From Ochrovirga pacifica (GTDB lineage Bacteria; Bacteroidota; Bacteroidia; Flavobacteriales; Flavobacteriaceae), in the NCBI RefSeq assembly GCF_000220525.1, contig NZ_AFPK01000046.1:1-50487 (forward strand): 50,487 bases of DNA. The letters are read 5' to 3'. The notes beneath the pieces are model-generated. The model was given only the letters and a program-made list of their open reading frames with translations, ran no database searches and was not told the origin of the DNA. Of the stretch, positions 9,125-17,532 are shown piece by piece; the stretch's first letter is position 1, and every line of letters starts with the position of its first letter. The translations under genes and the position numbers were made by a program.

Positions 9125-10291
9125 ATGAACACTATAGAAAATTTTAAAGCATACGTTGCGCAAGTAGAAGCAACAGAAGGGTATACAAAACCATTGGCAT
9201 TTGGGTTGGGAATTCGCCGCTCTAAAGGAGACAAGGTATTGGATGTTAACTTTCCTGGAATTAACTGGAATACTGCTTTTGGAACTGCTGCCTTGTTACA
9301 AGATGTAGTAAATTATAAAGGAAGCGATAACGGATATGTAACCGTATCTAAAGAACAACTACAAAAAGCGTTTGATAATTTTGCAGCGTTTCATGGGGAA
9401 ATAGAAAAACATCCAAACATTATCTTAATTCAGCAACTGCTAGAAAACTACAATCAACCTACTACTACGTATCAGGAAATTGATGTAGTAGCTTACTTTT
9501 TGTTTGACAAAGATCAGCCTGTAGCCGATGCTGTAGAAGGTTATTTTAAATTGCAATGTTTGTCGCAATTACACGTGCAACCTCATGGATTGTCTTTAGA
9601 GGGTGTGTTTGGAAAACTAAACAACATTGCCTGGACCAACCATGGACCTATTTTGCCAGAGGATATTAGTGCAGAAAGAATAAAAGCAACTTTTAAAGGA
9701 GAAAACATTGTTGTTTCTCATGTAGATAAATTCCCTTACATGGTAAACTACCACGTACCTAACGGAGTTCGTATTGCTAGCGGATCTCAAGTAAGATTAG
9801 GAGCTCACTGTGCCGTAGGAACTACAGTAATGCCAGCAGGATATATTAATTTTAACGCAGGTACCAAAGGAAATGCCATGATTGAAGGTCGTGTTTCTGC
9901 TGGAGTCGTAGTAGGTCATGATTCTGATTTAGGAGGAGGAGTTTCTATTATGGGAACTTTGTCTGGTGGTAATAAAAATGTAATTTCTATTGGAGATAAA
10001 TGTTTGTTAGGAGCTAACTCTGGTACTGGTATTTCATTAGGTTTTGGATGTACAATTGCTGCAGGGGTTTATGTAACTGCCGCTGCAAAAGTATGGATGT
10101 ACAATGCTGATAAATTACCCATAGATATTGATGGAAACATTGTTGAAGAAGGTGAAAACATTGTTAAGGGAGCAGAGTTAAACGGTAAAGAAAAATTATT
10201 ATTCTTATTAAACTCAACCAACGGACACTTAGAATGCCGTCCCAACCCAAAAACAATTGAGTTGAACGAAGCTTTGCACGTAAAAAACTAG
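9125..10291 (+). CDS. dapD: Tetrahydrodipicolinate N-succinyltransferase, actinobacterial-type
   Basis: A 388-residue acyltransferase with a left-handed beta-helix. The block FNAGTKGNAMIEGRVSAGVV and the following GGGVSIMGTLSGG...CLLGANSGTGISLG (about 240-310) match the DapD form known from Mycobacterium and Corynebacterium rather than the roughly 270-residue form common in proteobacteria. It succinylates tetrahydrodipicolinate from succinyl-CoA in lysine/meso-diaminopimelate synthesis. Monocistronic: own -7 element upstream and a strong terminator downstream. It has a longer N-terminal domain than the mycobacterial enzyme (about 317 residues). Whether a second, short DapD exists elsewhere in the genome cannot be seen. 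Confidence 0.87.
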   Translation: MNTIENFKAYVAQVEATEGYTKPLAFGLGIRRSKGDKVLDVNFPGINWNTAFGTAALLQDVVNYKGSDNGYVTVSKEQLQKAFDNFAAFHGEIEKHPNIILIQQLLENYNQPTTTYQEIDVVAYFLFDKDQPVADAVEGYFKLQCLSQLHVQPHGLSLEGVFGKLNNIAWTNHGPILPEDISAERIKATFKGENIVVSHVDKFPYMVNYHVPNGVRIASGSQVRLGAHCAVGTTVMPAGYINFNAGTKGNAMIEGRVSAGVVVGHDSDLGGGVSIMGTLSGGNKNVISIGDKCLLGANSGTGISLGFGCTIAAGVYVTAAAKVWMYNADKLPIDIDGNIVEEGENIVKGAELNGKEKLLFLLNSTNGHLECRPNPKTIELNEALHVKN

Positions 10292-10314
10292 TTCAATTTT
10301 TAACCCCATTATAC

Positions 10315-10355
10315 AAATCCCTATTTTTGAGAAACTCAAAAATAGGGATTTTCTA
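10315..10355 (+). terminator. Rho-independent terminator after dapD
   Basis: A perfect 17-bp stem (10315-10331 with 10335-10351) closes a three-base AAA loop and is followed by a short T-rich stretch. The arm contains AAATCCCTATTTTTGAG. Confidence 0.85.
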
Positions 10356-10395
10356 TTCTACCTGTTTTTCAACAACTTAATGGGTAAAATATAAT

Positions 10396-10403
10396 TATAT
10401 TTG
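10396..10403 (+). promoter_or_regulatory. -7 promoter element
   Basis: TATATTTG matches TAnnTTTG and lies 27 bases before the start of the first GlsB/YeaQ-like gene. Confidence 0.65.
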
Positions 10404-10430
10404 TGTAACTACTAACTAAATTACACACTT

Positions 10431-10685
10431 ATGGATTTTTTAATTGATTTGGCTATAGCAGCAGCTGCAGGATGGGCCGCTAGTTTTTTATTTAAGAAAG
10501 ATCAATTTGGCTTTTTAGGTTATTTAGCCATAGGAATTATTGGAGGTTTTATAGGTCAGTTTACTTTTAAGTACTTTAGAATTAACATTATTGGAGGTTT
10601 TTTTGGGCAATTTTTATATGCTTTGGCAGGGGCTTTGCTACTACTATTTGTAATGAGCTTGTTTAGGGGCAAAAGCAAAAAATAA
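10431..10685 (+). CDS. Small membrane protein, GlsB/YeaQ/YmgE-like
   Basis: An 84-residue protein with three hydrophobic segments and glycine-rich helices (GYLAIGIIGGFIGQF, IIGGFFGQFLYALAGALL), the pattern of the transglycosylase-associated/GlsB-YeaQ-YmgE family. It ends with a short basic tail (RGKSKK). Function in this family is poorly known; some members are stress-induced. A paralogue follows directly (10764-11027), so this is a tandem duplication. Family assignment rests on length, topology and the GG-x-x-GQ pattern. Confidence 0.65.
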   Translation: MDFLIDLAIAAAAGWAASFLFKKDQFGFLGYLAIGIIGGFIGQFTFKYFRINIIGGFFGQFLYALAGALLLLFVMSLFRGKSKK

Positions 10686-10763
10686 CATTCCTAAAGTAAA
10701 AACCAAGAATTATCTTGATGATATTTATCATTATCCTTAAATTAGCATAAAAAATTAAATGTT

Positions 10764-11027
10764 ATGGACTTTTTTATTACAATCTTACTAGCAGGGCTAG
10801 CAGGATGGCTGGCTAATTTACTATATACAGATATAGAATTATCTCCTATTGTCTATTTTTTTATAGGTATAATCGGGGGGGTTGTTCTTAGCTCTATTTT
10901 TAAATTATTCGACATCCCTTTTTTAAACGGTTATTTTGGCGATTTTGTTTTTTCTTTTTTAGGTGCATTACTGGTTTTTCTTGCCATTAATGTTTCTGCA
11001 AGATTTAGAAAAAACGAAGACGAGTAA
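10764..11027 (+). CDS. Small membrane protein, paralogue of the preceding gene
   Basis: An 87-residue protein with the same three-helix layout and matching positions (LAGLAGWLANLLY, then FFIGIIGGVV, then a final helix FLGALLVFLAI), ending in a charged tail. It is separated by 78 bases from the first copy. The two copies have diverged well beyond simple recent duplication. No specific function can be given; a cell-envelope or stress role is the usual guess for the family. Confidence 0.6.
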   Translation: MDFFITILLAGLAGWLANLLYTDIELSPIVYFFIGIIGGVVLSSIFKLFDIPFLNGYFGDFVFSFLGALLVFLAINVSARFRKNEDE

Positions 11028-11073
11028 ATTAACTTAACCTACCCTTTTTTACCTTTTGCTTATACAAATACAG

Positions 11074-11081
11074 TATTTTTG
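11074..11081 (+). promoter_or_regulatory. -7 promoter element placing the transcript start at the start codon
   Basis: TATTTTTG matches TAnnTTTG and ends only four bases before the ATG at 11086. Because this element normally ends about four bases before the transcription start, the mRNA should be leaderless or nearly so. Confidence 0.6.
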
Positions 11082-11085
11082 TTGT

Positions 11086-12645
11086 ATGGTAAAAGAAATT
11101 CAACTACGTGTTAAGCTGCAAGAAGAAAACAAATCTAATATTTTAGAAATAAAAGCAGCACAGTGGCTAAGCATTGCAGTAAAAGATATTACTGCTGTTA
11201 AAGTTTTACGAAAGTCTATAGATGCTCGTAAGCCACAAATCTATTTTAACTATAAAGTATCTGTATATATAAAAGAACCAGCTCCTAAGCAGTCTGAATA
11301 CAAATTCAATTACCAAGACGTATCTAACAAGCCCAAAGTACATATTGTAGGCTTTGGTCCAGCGGGTATGTATGCAGCTCTTAGATGTATTGAGTTAGGA
11401 TACAAACCCATAGTACTAGAAAGAGGAAAAAACGTTCAAGATAGACGTAGAGATTTACGTCAAATCAATCAGTTTCATCAAGTTAATGAAGATTCTAATT
11501 ACTGTTTTGGTGAAGGAGGTGCTGGAACCTATTCTGATGGGAAACTATACACCCGAAGCTTAAAACGTGGTGATGTTCGTAGAATTTTTGAAAACTTAGT
11601 GTATCACGGTGCTACAGCGCAAATTCTAATCGATGCACATCCGCATATAGGAACTAATAAGTTGCCTAAAATTATAGCACAAATTAGAGAAAATATTATA
11701 CACTATGGTGGTGAAGTCCACTTTGAAAGCCGTGTTATTGACATCGTAACCAAAAATGATAAAGTACAAGCAATTCGCTTACAAAATGGTAAAGAAATGA
11801 GTTGTCGAGCGTTGATTTTAGCTACAGGTCATTCTGCCAGAGATATTTATGAATTACTACATCAAAAAGAAATTGCTTTGCAAGCTAAATCTTTTGCAAT
11901 GGGAGTTCGTGTAGAACATCCACAAGAAATTATTGATACCATACAATACCATTGTAACGGACAAAGGCATGAACTACTACCTGCTGCTGCATATAGTTGG
12001 GTAGAACAAGTACGTGAACGTGGTGTATATTCTTTTTGTATGTGCCCTGGTGGTTTTATAGTTCCTGCCGCTACCGCCAATGGAGAGGTGGTTGTAAATG
12101 GTATGTCTCCTTCTAAACGAAATAATATTTATGCTAATTCTGGTATAGTAGTAGAAATTAATGCAGAGAAAGATTTGCTTAAGTACGAAAAGTATGGACC
12201 TCTAAAAGGATTGCAATATCAAAGAGATTTAGAGCGTTTGGCTTTTACATCTGGAGGAAGAACCCAAACAGCACCTGCACAGAGATTGACAGATTTTATT
12301 GATGGTAAATTGTCTCCTGAATTGAATCCAACATCGTATCAACCTGGACTAAACTCTGCACCTTTACACTCTTTATTGCCTAAAGGAATTGGTGGGAAAT
12401 TAAGAAAAGGATTTGCACAAATTGGAGCAAAAATGCATGGATACAACACCAATTTCGCGAATATTGTGGGAGTAGAATCAAGAACGTCATCTCCTGTAAA
12501 CATTCCTAGAAAATGCAACTTAGAACATCCCGAAATACAAGGTTTGTTTCCTTGTGGTGAAGGAGGGGGATATGCAGGAGGAATTATTTCTGCAGCCATG
12601 GATGGTGAACGTTGTGCTGAAGCCGCTATTGAAAGCTTACGATAG
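11086..12645 (+). CDS. FAD-dependent oxidoreductase (COG2509 type)
   Basis: A 519-residue flavoprotein. An N-terminal domain of about 80 residues precedes the dinucleotide-binding motif VHIVGFGPAGMYAALRC (about 84-100); later blocks YCFGEGGAGTYSDGKL and the C-terminal FPCGEGGGYAGGIISAAMDG are characteristic of the uncharacterised FAD-dependent dehydrogenases of this family. The substrate is unknown. ATG at 11086 is chosen over an upstream TTG because a -7 box lies between them and the family begins at VKEIQLRV. It stands alone, with no functional link to its neighbours visible. Confidence 0.82.
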   Translation: MVKEIQLRVKLQEENKSNILEIKAAQWLSIAVKDITAVKVLRKSIDARKPQIYFNYKVSVYIKEPAPKQSEYKFNYQDVSNKPKVHIVGFGPAGMYAALRCIELGYKPIVLERGKNVQDRRRDLRQINQFHQVNEDSNYCFGEGGAGTYSDGKLYTRSLKRGDVRRIFENLVYHGATAQILIDAHPHIGTNKLPKIIAQIRENIIHYGGEVHFESRVIDIVTKNDKVQAIRLQNGKEMSCRALILATGHSARDIYELLHQKEIALQAKSFAMGVRVEHPQEIIDTIQYHCNGQRHELLPAAAYSWVEQVRERGVYSFCMCPGGFIVPAATANGEVVVNGMSPSKRNNIYANSGIVVEINAEKDLLKYEKYGPLKGLQYQRDLERLAFTSGGRTQTAPAQRLTDFIDGKLSPELNPTSYQPGLNSAPLHSLLPKGIGGKLRKGFAQIGAKMHGYNTNFANIVGVESRTSSPVNIPRKCNLEHPEIQGLFPCGEGGGYAGGIISAAMDGERCAEAAIESLR

Positions 12646-12797
12646 ACCTTATAGCTACATTTTTTTTGATTATTATCAATTAGTAGTATTCCTAAACATA
12701 GGTTCCCTTTTTTAACAGCTTTTATTAAACTGGAATGCCTTAATTTGTGTAGTAAATAGCAAGATTGCTATTCTATTGTAAGTTTCAAATTGTTAAC

Positions 12798-13733
12798 ATG
12801 AAAACCAAAACAACATCACAGAAAGAAAAATGGCTTTTAATTGCAATGATTTTGAGTATGTGTACTTGGGGAACTAGCTGGACAAGCGCTAAAATTTTAG
12901 GAAACTATACTTCCTCTATCAACCTATCTTTCTTACGTTTTTTATTAGTTCCCCTGTCATTACTACCCATTGCTTTTTTCACCAACACTCCTTTAAAAGT
13001 AAAACAAAAAGGATGGTTTCATGTTATTGGAGCTTCTCTATTTATTCTCCTATATACCTTGTTTTTCTTTAAAGGTGTTCATGTAGGTTTTCCAGGAGCT
13101 GGTGGAGTACTAGTAACCACTATCAATCCAATTTTTGCTTATATAATTGGCTTATTTTTAAGTAAAGTATTTCCCAAAAAGCAAGAATATTTGGGATTAG
13201 GTCTAGGATTTATTGCTGGTTTGGTTTTACTTAAAATTTGGTCTAATACCCAGCAAATTTTTGATTTAGGCAATGTATTTTTTTTACTTGCAGCTTTAGT
13301 ATGGGCATTAATGAGCAAAATTAGTTCGCATGCCAATAAATTTGGGAATGCTGTTGGTTTCAGTTTTTGGGTGCATTTATTTACCCTATTTGTACTTTGT
13401 TTTATTATTGATTTTAAAGTATTATTTCGTGATTTAAATAATGCTGATAACATTTTCTGGTTCAATGTTATCTATTTTGGAGTTGTAAACTCTGCAATAG
13501 CTACTACTTGTTTTCTATTTGTATCTGCTAGAATTGGTGCCGAAAAAGCTAGTACATATATTTTTATTGTACCAAGTACTGCTGTATTAACTTCTTGGTT
13601 TTTTACTGGTGAAACTATTTTATGGAATACAATTGTAGGTGGAATTCTGGGGATTTTTGCAGTATTTATTATCAATGGAAAATTTAGGAAAAAGAAAACC
13701 AAAGTGAATCTAACTAGAAATATCGCCCGCTAA
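12798..13733 (+). CDS. DMT-family transporter (EamA domains)
   Basis: A 311-residue membrane protein with about ten predicted helices in two EamA repeats; the first begins MCTWGTSWTSAKI, a typical W-G-x-x-x-x DMT start, and the second near WALMSKISSHANKFG. A basic C-terminal tail (KFRKKKTK) follows the last helix. Members export metabolites such as amino acids or purines; the substrate cannot be inferred. ATG at 12798 is preferred because upstream in-frame codons would add a polar, unconserved extension. It converges with the next gene, nine bases apart. Confidence 0.85.
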   Translation: MKTKTTSQKEKWLLIAMILSMCTWGTSWTSAKILGNYTSSINLSFLRFLLVPLSLLPIAFFTNTPLKVKQKGWFHVIGASLFILLYTLFFFKGVHVGFPGAGGVLVTTINPIFAYIIGLFLSKVFPKKQEYLGLGLGFIAGLVLLKIWSNTQQIFDLGNVFFLLAALVWALMSKISSHANKFGNAVGFSFWVHLFTLFVLCFIIDFKVLFRDLNNADNIFWFNVIYFGVVNSAIATTCFLFVSARIGAEKASTYIFIVPSTAVLTSWFFTGETILWNTIVGGILGIFAVFIINGKFRKKKTKVNLTRNIAR

Positions 13734-13742
13734 TGTTAGTAT

Positions 13743-14804
13743 TTATTTTGTAAAAATCCCCATTCTTTCGGCTCTTTTCTCCCAGCTTTTTCTGGCTAGA
13801 CTTTGCAAGTCTGCTATTTGATCGCTCTCGTCCATAATTTCTAAACCTAACAAAGTTTCTATCACATCCTCTTGTGTTACTAAACCACTTACCGTACCGT
13901 ATTCATCTACTACCAAAGCAATGTGCTCTCTTTGTTCAATTAGTTTTTCAAACAGGTTAGGAATTGGCAAATCTCTATTGGTTATCATAATACTTCTCTG
14001 AATACTAGCTATGGTTTCTTCTCCTTTTCCATCAATAATGGCTCTTAGTAATTGATCCTTTAAAAAATATCCAGTAATGTTGTCTGGGTGATCTGTATAA
14101 ATAGGAATTCTAGAAAATATGATGTTCTTATTCTCATCAAAAAAAGACTGAATTGTTTGCGATGCATCTGCCGTTTTTATTACAATTCTGGGAGTCATAA
14201 TATGCCTTGCTTTTACTTCTTTAAACCCTAAAAGATTGCGTATAACTCTGCTTTCATTTTCTAAAAAAACACCTTCTTGTTCTGCAATATCTGTCATTGC
14301 CGAAAAATCTTCTCGGCTTAACACACTTTCTCCGTGTGCTCCTTTTCCAAACATTTTGGTAAACAGTTGTAGCATCCAAATAATTCCTGTGTATTTACAA
14401 ATAAAAATTAATAGATTTAAAGCTTTGGTAGTAAATCCTGCTAAAGATTTCCAATAAGTCGCTCCAATTGTTTTGGGTATAATTTCTGAAGCTACCAAAA
14501 TTAAAATTGTCATAATTGCAGAAACAACAAACACACCATTTCCTTGGTCATTAAATATTTTTTTGGCTTGTGCTCCTACCAAAATTGCACCTACAGTATG
14601 TGCAATGGTGTTAATGGTCAGAATGGCTATTAACGGTTTGTCTACATCATTTTTTAGTACTTCTAAATCTTGTGCATAAGATTTATTTTCACTTTTTTGA
14701 ACGTTGATGAATGTTGGAGTAACACTTAACAATACGGCTTCTAAAATTGAACATAAAAAGGAAAAAAAAACGGACAAAAGTGCGTAAATAATAAGTAATG
14801 TCAT
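13743..14804 (-). CDS. CNNM-domain protein with CBS pair
   Basis: A 353-residue integral membrane protein. Residues 1-190 form the DUF21/CNNM transmembrane domain with several hydrophobic helices (LLIIYALLSVFFSFLCSILEA at the start); about 205-330 hold two CBS domains (ARHIMTPRIVIKTA, then VVDEYGTVSGLVTQEDVIETLLG). The C-terminal CorC/HlyC domain found in many relatives is absent. Relatives transport or regulate Mg2+ or other divalent cations; the older name hemolysin is misleading. The final tail (ARKSWEKRAERMGIF) is basic. Confidence 0.85.
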   Translation of the reverse strand: MTLLIIYALLSVFFSFLCSILEAVLLSVTPTFINVQKSENKSYAQDLEVLKNDVDKPLIAILTINTIAHTVGAILVGAQAKKIFNDQGNGVFVVSAIMTILILVASEIIPKTIGATYWKSLAGFTTKALNLLIFICKYTGIIWMLQLFTKMFGKGAHGESVLSREDFSAMTDIAEQEGVFLENESRVIRNLLGFKEVKARHIMTPRIVIKTADASQTIQSFFDENKNIIFSRIPIYTDHPDNITGYFLKDQLLRAIIDGKGEETIASIQRSIMITNRDLPIPNLFEKLIEQREHIALVVDEYGTVSGLVTQEDVIETLLGLEIMDESDQIADLQSLARKSWEKRAERMGIFTK

Positions 14805-14827
14805 ATGGATGGTTTTGGTAAAAATAA

Positions 14828-14857
14828 AAAAACCTCAAGAGAATTCTTGAGGTTTTT
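14828..14857 (-). terminator. Terminator of the ferredoxin-NADP reductase gene
   Basis: A 13-bp stem (AAAAACCTCAAGA, 14828-14840, with 14845-14857), loop GAAT, flanked by A-runs, so it reads as a hairpin plus T-run on the minus strand, downstream of the gene ending at 14900. Confidence 0.8.
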
Positions 14858-14899
14858 AATACGAATTTTAATGCAAATCTATTGCTAACTATTTCTGTA

Positions 14900-15952
14900 T
14901 TAAATACTAGTTACAGTCGCTTTTTTTGCTTCTTTCTTCTCTCCATCAAATCCTTCTACTCCGTTTACCGTGGTATATTTCATCACATAACGTTTTCCTG
15001 GATTGATGATATTGTATGCGTATTGCACAGCAATGGTAGCTTCGTGGAAACCACACAAAATTAACTTTAATTTACCTGGATAAGTATTTACATCACCAAT
15101 AGCAAAAATTCCTGGAATGTTGGTTTGGTAATCCAAAGCATTGTTTACTACAATGGCATTTTTTTCAATCTCTAACCCCCAGTTGGCTATAGGACCTAAT
15201 TTTGGAGACAATCCAAATAATGGAATAAAATGGTCGGTTTCTTTGGTAAATTCACCGTCTTTTTTGTGTTTAATGGTAACAGACTCTACCTTTCCATCCC
15301 CTTGAATTCCTTTTACCTCAGCATCAGTAATCAGGTTTATTTTCCCTGCTTTAGAAAGCTCTGCTACTTTTTCTACAGAATCTAAAGCTCCACGGAATTC
15401 GTTTCTACGGTGTACCAAAGATACTTCGCTAGCTACATCTGACAAGAAAATAGACCAGTCTAAGGCTGAGTCTCCTCCTCCTGAAATAACCACACGTTTG
15501 TTGCGGTAAAATTCTGGGTCACGGATAATATATTCTACTCCTTTGTCTTCGTATTCTGATAATTCTTTGATTGGTGGCTTACGTGGCTCAAAAGACCCTA
15601 ATCCTCCTGCAATAAATACTGTAGGTGCAAAGTGCTCTGTTCCTTTATTGGTTACTACTTTAAAAGTACCGTCTTCTAATTTTTCAATAGTTTCAGCTCT
15701 TTCTCCTAAAGTATAACCTGGTTCAAAAGGAGCAATTTGCTCTGCCAAATTATCAATTAAATCTCCTGCTAATACTTCTGGGTACGCGGGAATATCATAT
15801 ATAGGTTTTTTAGGATAAATTTCTGAACACTGTCCTCCTGGCTGAGGCAACGCATCAATTAAGTGACAACGTAACTTTAACAACCCTGCTTCGAATACCG
15901 CAAACATACCTACAGGTCCTGCTCCGATGATTAAGATATCTGTTTTAATCAT
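14900..15952 (-). CDS. Ferredoxin-NADP+ reductase, thioredoxin-reductase-like (YumC type)
   Basis: A 350-residue flavoprotein with the FAD motif DILIIGAGPVGMFA at about 5-18 and the NADP motif VVISGGGDSALDW (about 158-170). It lacks the C-x-x-C disulphide of thioredoxin reductase, and has GQCSEIYPKKPIYDIPAYP and the aromatic-rich C-terminal region of the YumC/TrxR-like ferredoxin reductases. It would pass electrons from NADPH to ferredoxin, which feeds the sulfite reductase in the same cluster. First of the sulfur gene set on the map, last in transcription order. Confidence 0.87.
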   Translation of the reverse strand: MIKTDILIIGAGPVGMFAVFEAGLLKLRCHLIDALPQPGGQCSEIYPKKPIYDIPAYPEVLAGDLIDNLAEQIAPFEPGYTLGERAETIEKLEDGTFKVVTNKGTEHFAPTVFIAGGLGSFEPRKPPIKELSEYEDKGVEYIIRDPEFYRNKRVVISGGGDSALDWSIFLSDVASEVSLVHRRNEFRGALDSVEKVAELSKAGKINLITDAEVKGIQGDGKVESVTIKHKKDGEFTKETDHFIPLFGLSPKLGPIANWGLEIEKNAIVVNNALDYQTNIPGIFAIGDVNTYPGKLKLILCGFHEATIAVQYAYNIINPGKRYVMKYTTVNGVEGFDGEKKEAKKATVTSI

Positions 15953-16033
15953 TATCTACTATTTTTATTTATTATCGTTTTAAATAACGGTTTGTAAATT
16001 TAATACAAAAAACTAAGTTCCCGTTATCTTTTG

Positions 16034-16630
16034 TTATTCTTTTATCTTGTTCTGAATGTCCTTAACTAAGCCTTTGGTAAATTCATTCATTTTTTCTACT
16101 TTTTCTTCAAAATCACCTTTAATGGTATCTCGATATTCATTTAAATAATCTGCTAAATCATCTATGTTTTCTGGCAATACTGTTTCAAAAAACTGACGTA
16201 AACGTTTGGCCATTGTAGGTGATTTTCCGTTGGTAGAAATTCCTATTTTAACATTCCCTTTAGTCACAATTCCGCCCATATAAAAATCACAATATGTAGG
16301 ATTGTCTGCCAAATTCACTAAAATAGATCGTTCTTTACAATCGTTGTAAACCTTTAAGTTTACACTAGGAACATCCGTAGTAGCTATTACAATATGTTTT
16401 CCTTCTAACATACTTGCATCGTACTTCCCTACTACCATTCGTACATTGTGCTGATTTGCTTTAGCAATAGTTTCTTCTCTATAAAAAGGAGAAATCATGG
16501 TTACTTTTGCATCAGGACTCGATTTTAACAAAAAAGTCAACTTCTCCAATGCCACATTCCCTCCTCCTACGATTAACGTATTTAAAGCTGTAACTTTTAA
16601 AAAAACCGGATACAATTGATTTTTCTCCAT
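16034..16630 (-). CDS. Precorrin-2 dehydrogenase / sirohydrochlorin ferrochelatase
   Basis: A 198-residue protein corresponding to the N-terminal half of CysG (or Met8/SirC). The NAD-binding motif TLIVGGGNVALEKLTFLLK is at about 18-36, and NLADNPTYCDFYMGGIV and STNGKSPTMAKRLRQFFE match the family's central and C-terminal blocks. It converts precorrin-2 to sirohydrochlorin and may insert iron to give siroheme. It lies one base from the methyltransferase gene, so the two separate proteins replace one fused CysG. Siroheme serves both sulfite and nitrite reductase in this window. Confidence 0.9.
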   Translation of the reverse strand: MEKNQLYPVFLKVTALNTLIVGGGNVALEKLTFLLKSSPDAKVTMISPFYREETIAKANQHNVRMVVGKYDASMLEGKHIVIATTDVPSVNLKVYNDCKERSILVNLADNPTYCDFYMGGIVTKGNVKIGISTNGKSPTMAKRLRQFFETVLPENIDDLADYLNEYRDTIKGDFEEKVEKMNEFTKGLVKDIQNKIKE

Positions 16631-16631
16631 C

Positions 16632-17387
16632 TTAGATTGTTTTTCCTTTTTGAGTTAAAAATTGTTGATACAACACTTGGCTTTGTTTTACTGTTTCTCC
16701 TATCACAATAATGGATGGATTGCTCATCTCTTTTTTATTGATGACAGCCAATATGGTATCTATTTGTCCGACAGCTAAACGCTCTTGCTGTTTGGTTCCA
16801 TTTTCAATCACCGCTACAGGAATGGTATTTTTTCCTTTTTCAATAAAAGTATTGATAATTTTTTCTAGCTTACTCATCCCCATCAGCACCACAATCGTTA
16901 CGTTAGAATTCGCAGCAGCTTCTACATCTTCACTCAACTCTTCATCCGAAGTAGTCCCTGTAATGACTCTAAAACTTTCATTAACTCCTCTTTGTGTTAA
17001 CGATATTCCAAAGCTTGCAGGTGCGGCAATTGCTGAGGTAACTCCAGACACAATATCAATTTCCACTCCGTGCTCTAGCACATACTTTAGTTCTTCTGCT
17101 CCACGACCAAACACAAACGGATCTCCTCCTTTTAAACGAACAACGTGTTTTCCTTGTTGTGCATGCTCCAAAATCAATTGATGAATTTTCTCTTGAATGA
17201 ATTTGTGCATTCCTTTACGCTTTCCTACAAATATTTTCTCTGCTTTAACTGCGTATTGTAACAATTCAGGGTTCGCCAATGCATCGTACAATACTACATC
17301 TGCCTCTTTCAATGCTCTTACACCTTTTAGTGTAATTAGCTCTGGATCTCCTGGACCTGCTCCTACTATTGTTAATTTACCACTCAT
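16632..17387 (-). CDS. cobA: Uroporphyrinogen-III C-methyltransferase
   Basis: A 251-residue SUMT with the motifs VGAGPGDPELITLKG (about 7-21), VVRLKGGDPFVFGRGAEE (about 81-98) and ITGTTSDEEL. It makes two SAM-dependent methylations of uroporphyrinogen III to precorrin-2, the first step towards siroheme. It lies immediately upstream of the precorrin-2 dehydrogenase gene with a one-base gap. The 145-base spacer before it, towards the sulfite reductase gene, carries a long imperfect palindrome. Confidence 0.94.
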   Translation of the reverse strand: MSGKLTIVGAGPGDPELITLKGVRALKEADVVLYDALANPELLQYAVKAEKIFVGKRKGMHKFIQEKIHQLILEHAQQGKHVVRLKGGDPFVFGRGAEELKYVLEHGVEIDIVSGVTSAIAAPASFGISLTQRGVNESFRVITGTTSDEELSEDVEAAANSNVTIVVLMGMSKLEKIINTFIEKGKNTIPVAVIENGTKQQERLAVGQIDTILAVINKKEMSNPSIIVIGETVKQSQVLYQQFLTQKGKTI

Positions 17388-17397
17388 ACTTTTTAGG

Positions 17398-17515
17398 TAG
17401 TTAAGGAGTTAAGGAGCTAGCAAACAGCAAAGCTGTTTTAGGAGTTAAGAAGTCCACAATAAACTTCTTAACTTCTGCTTGCAAAGCAAGCTATAACTTC
17501 TCAACTACTTAAATT
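17398..17515. repeat. Long imperfect inverted repeat in the cobA-sulfite reductase spacer
   Basis: The left arm (about 17398-17452) has repeated AGTTAAG words, AGGAGCTAGCAAACAGC and ends TTAAGAAGT; the right arm (about 17463-17515) is its approximate reverse complement, from ACTTCTTAACTTC to CTCAACTACTTAA. Smaller hairpins (AGCAAAGCT, GCTTGCAAAGCAAGC) lie inside the arms. Similar but not identical structures fill the other spacers of the sulfate gene set. Confidence 0.65.
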
Positions 17516-17532
17516 CTTATACGTAACTACGC

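Noticed and set aside
11056..11085. Earlier TTG start for the flavoprotein
   Set aside because: The added ten residues lie across the -7 promoter element and are not conserved-looking; ATG at 11086 fits better.
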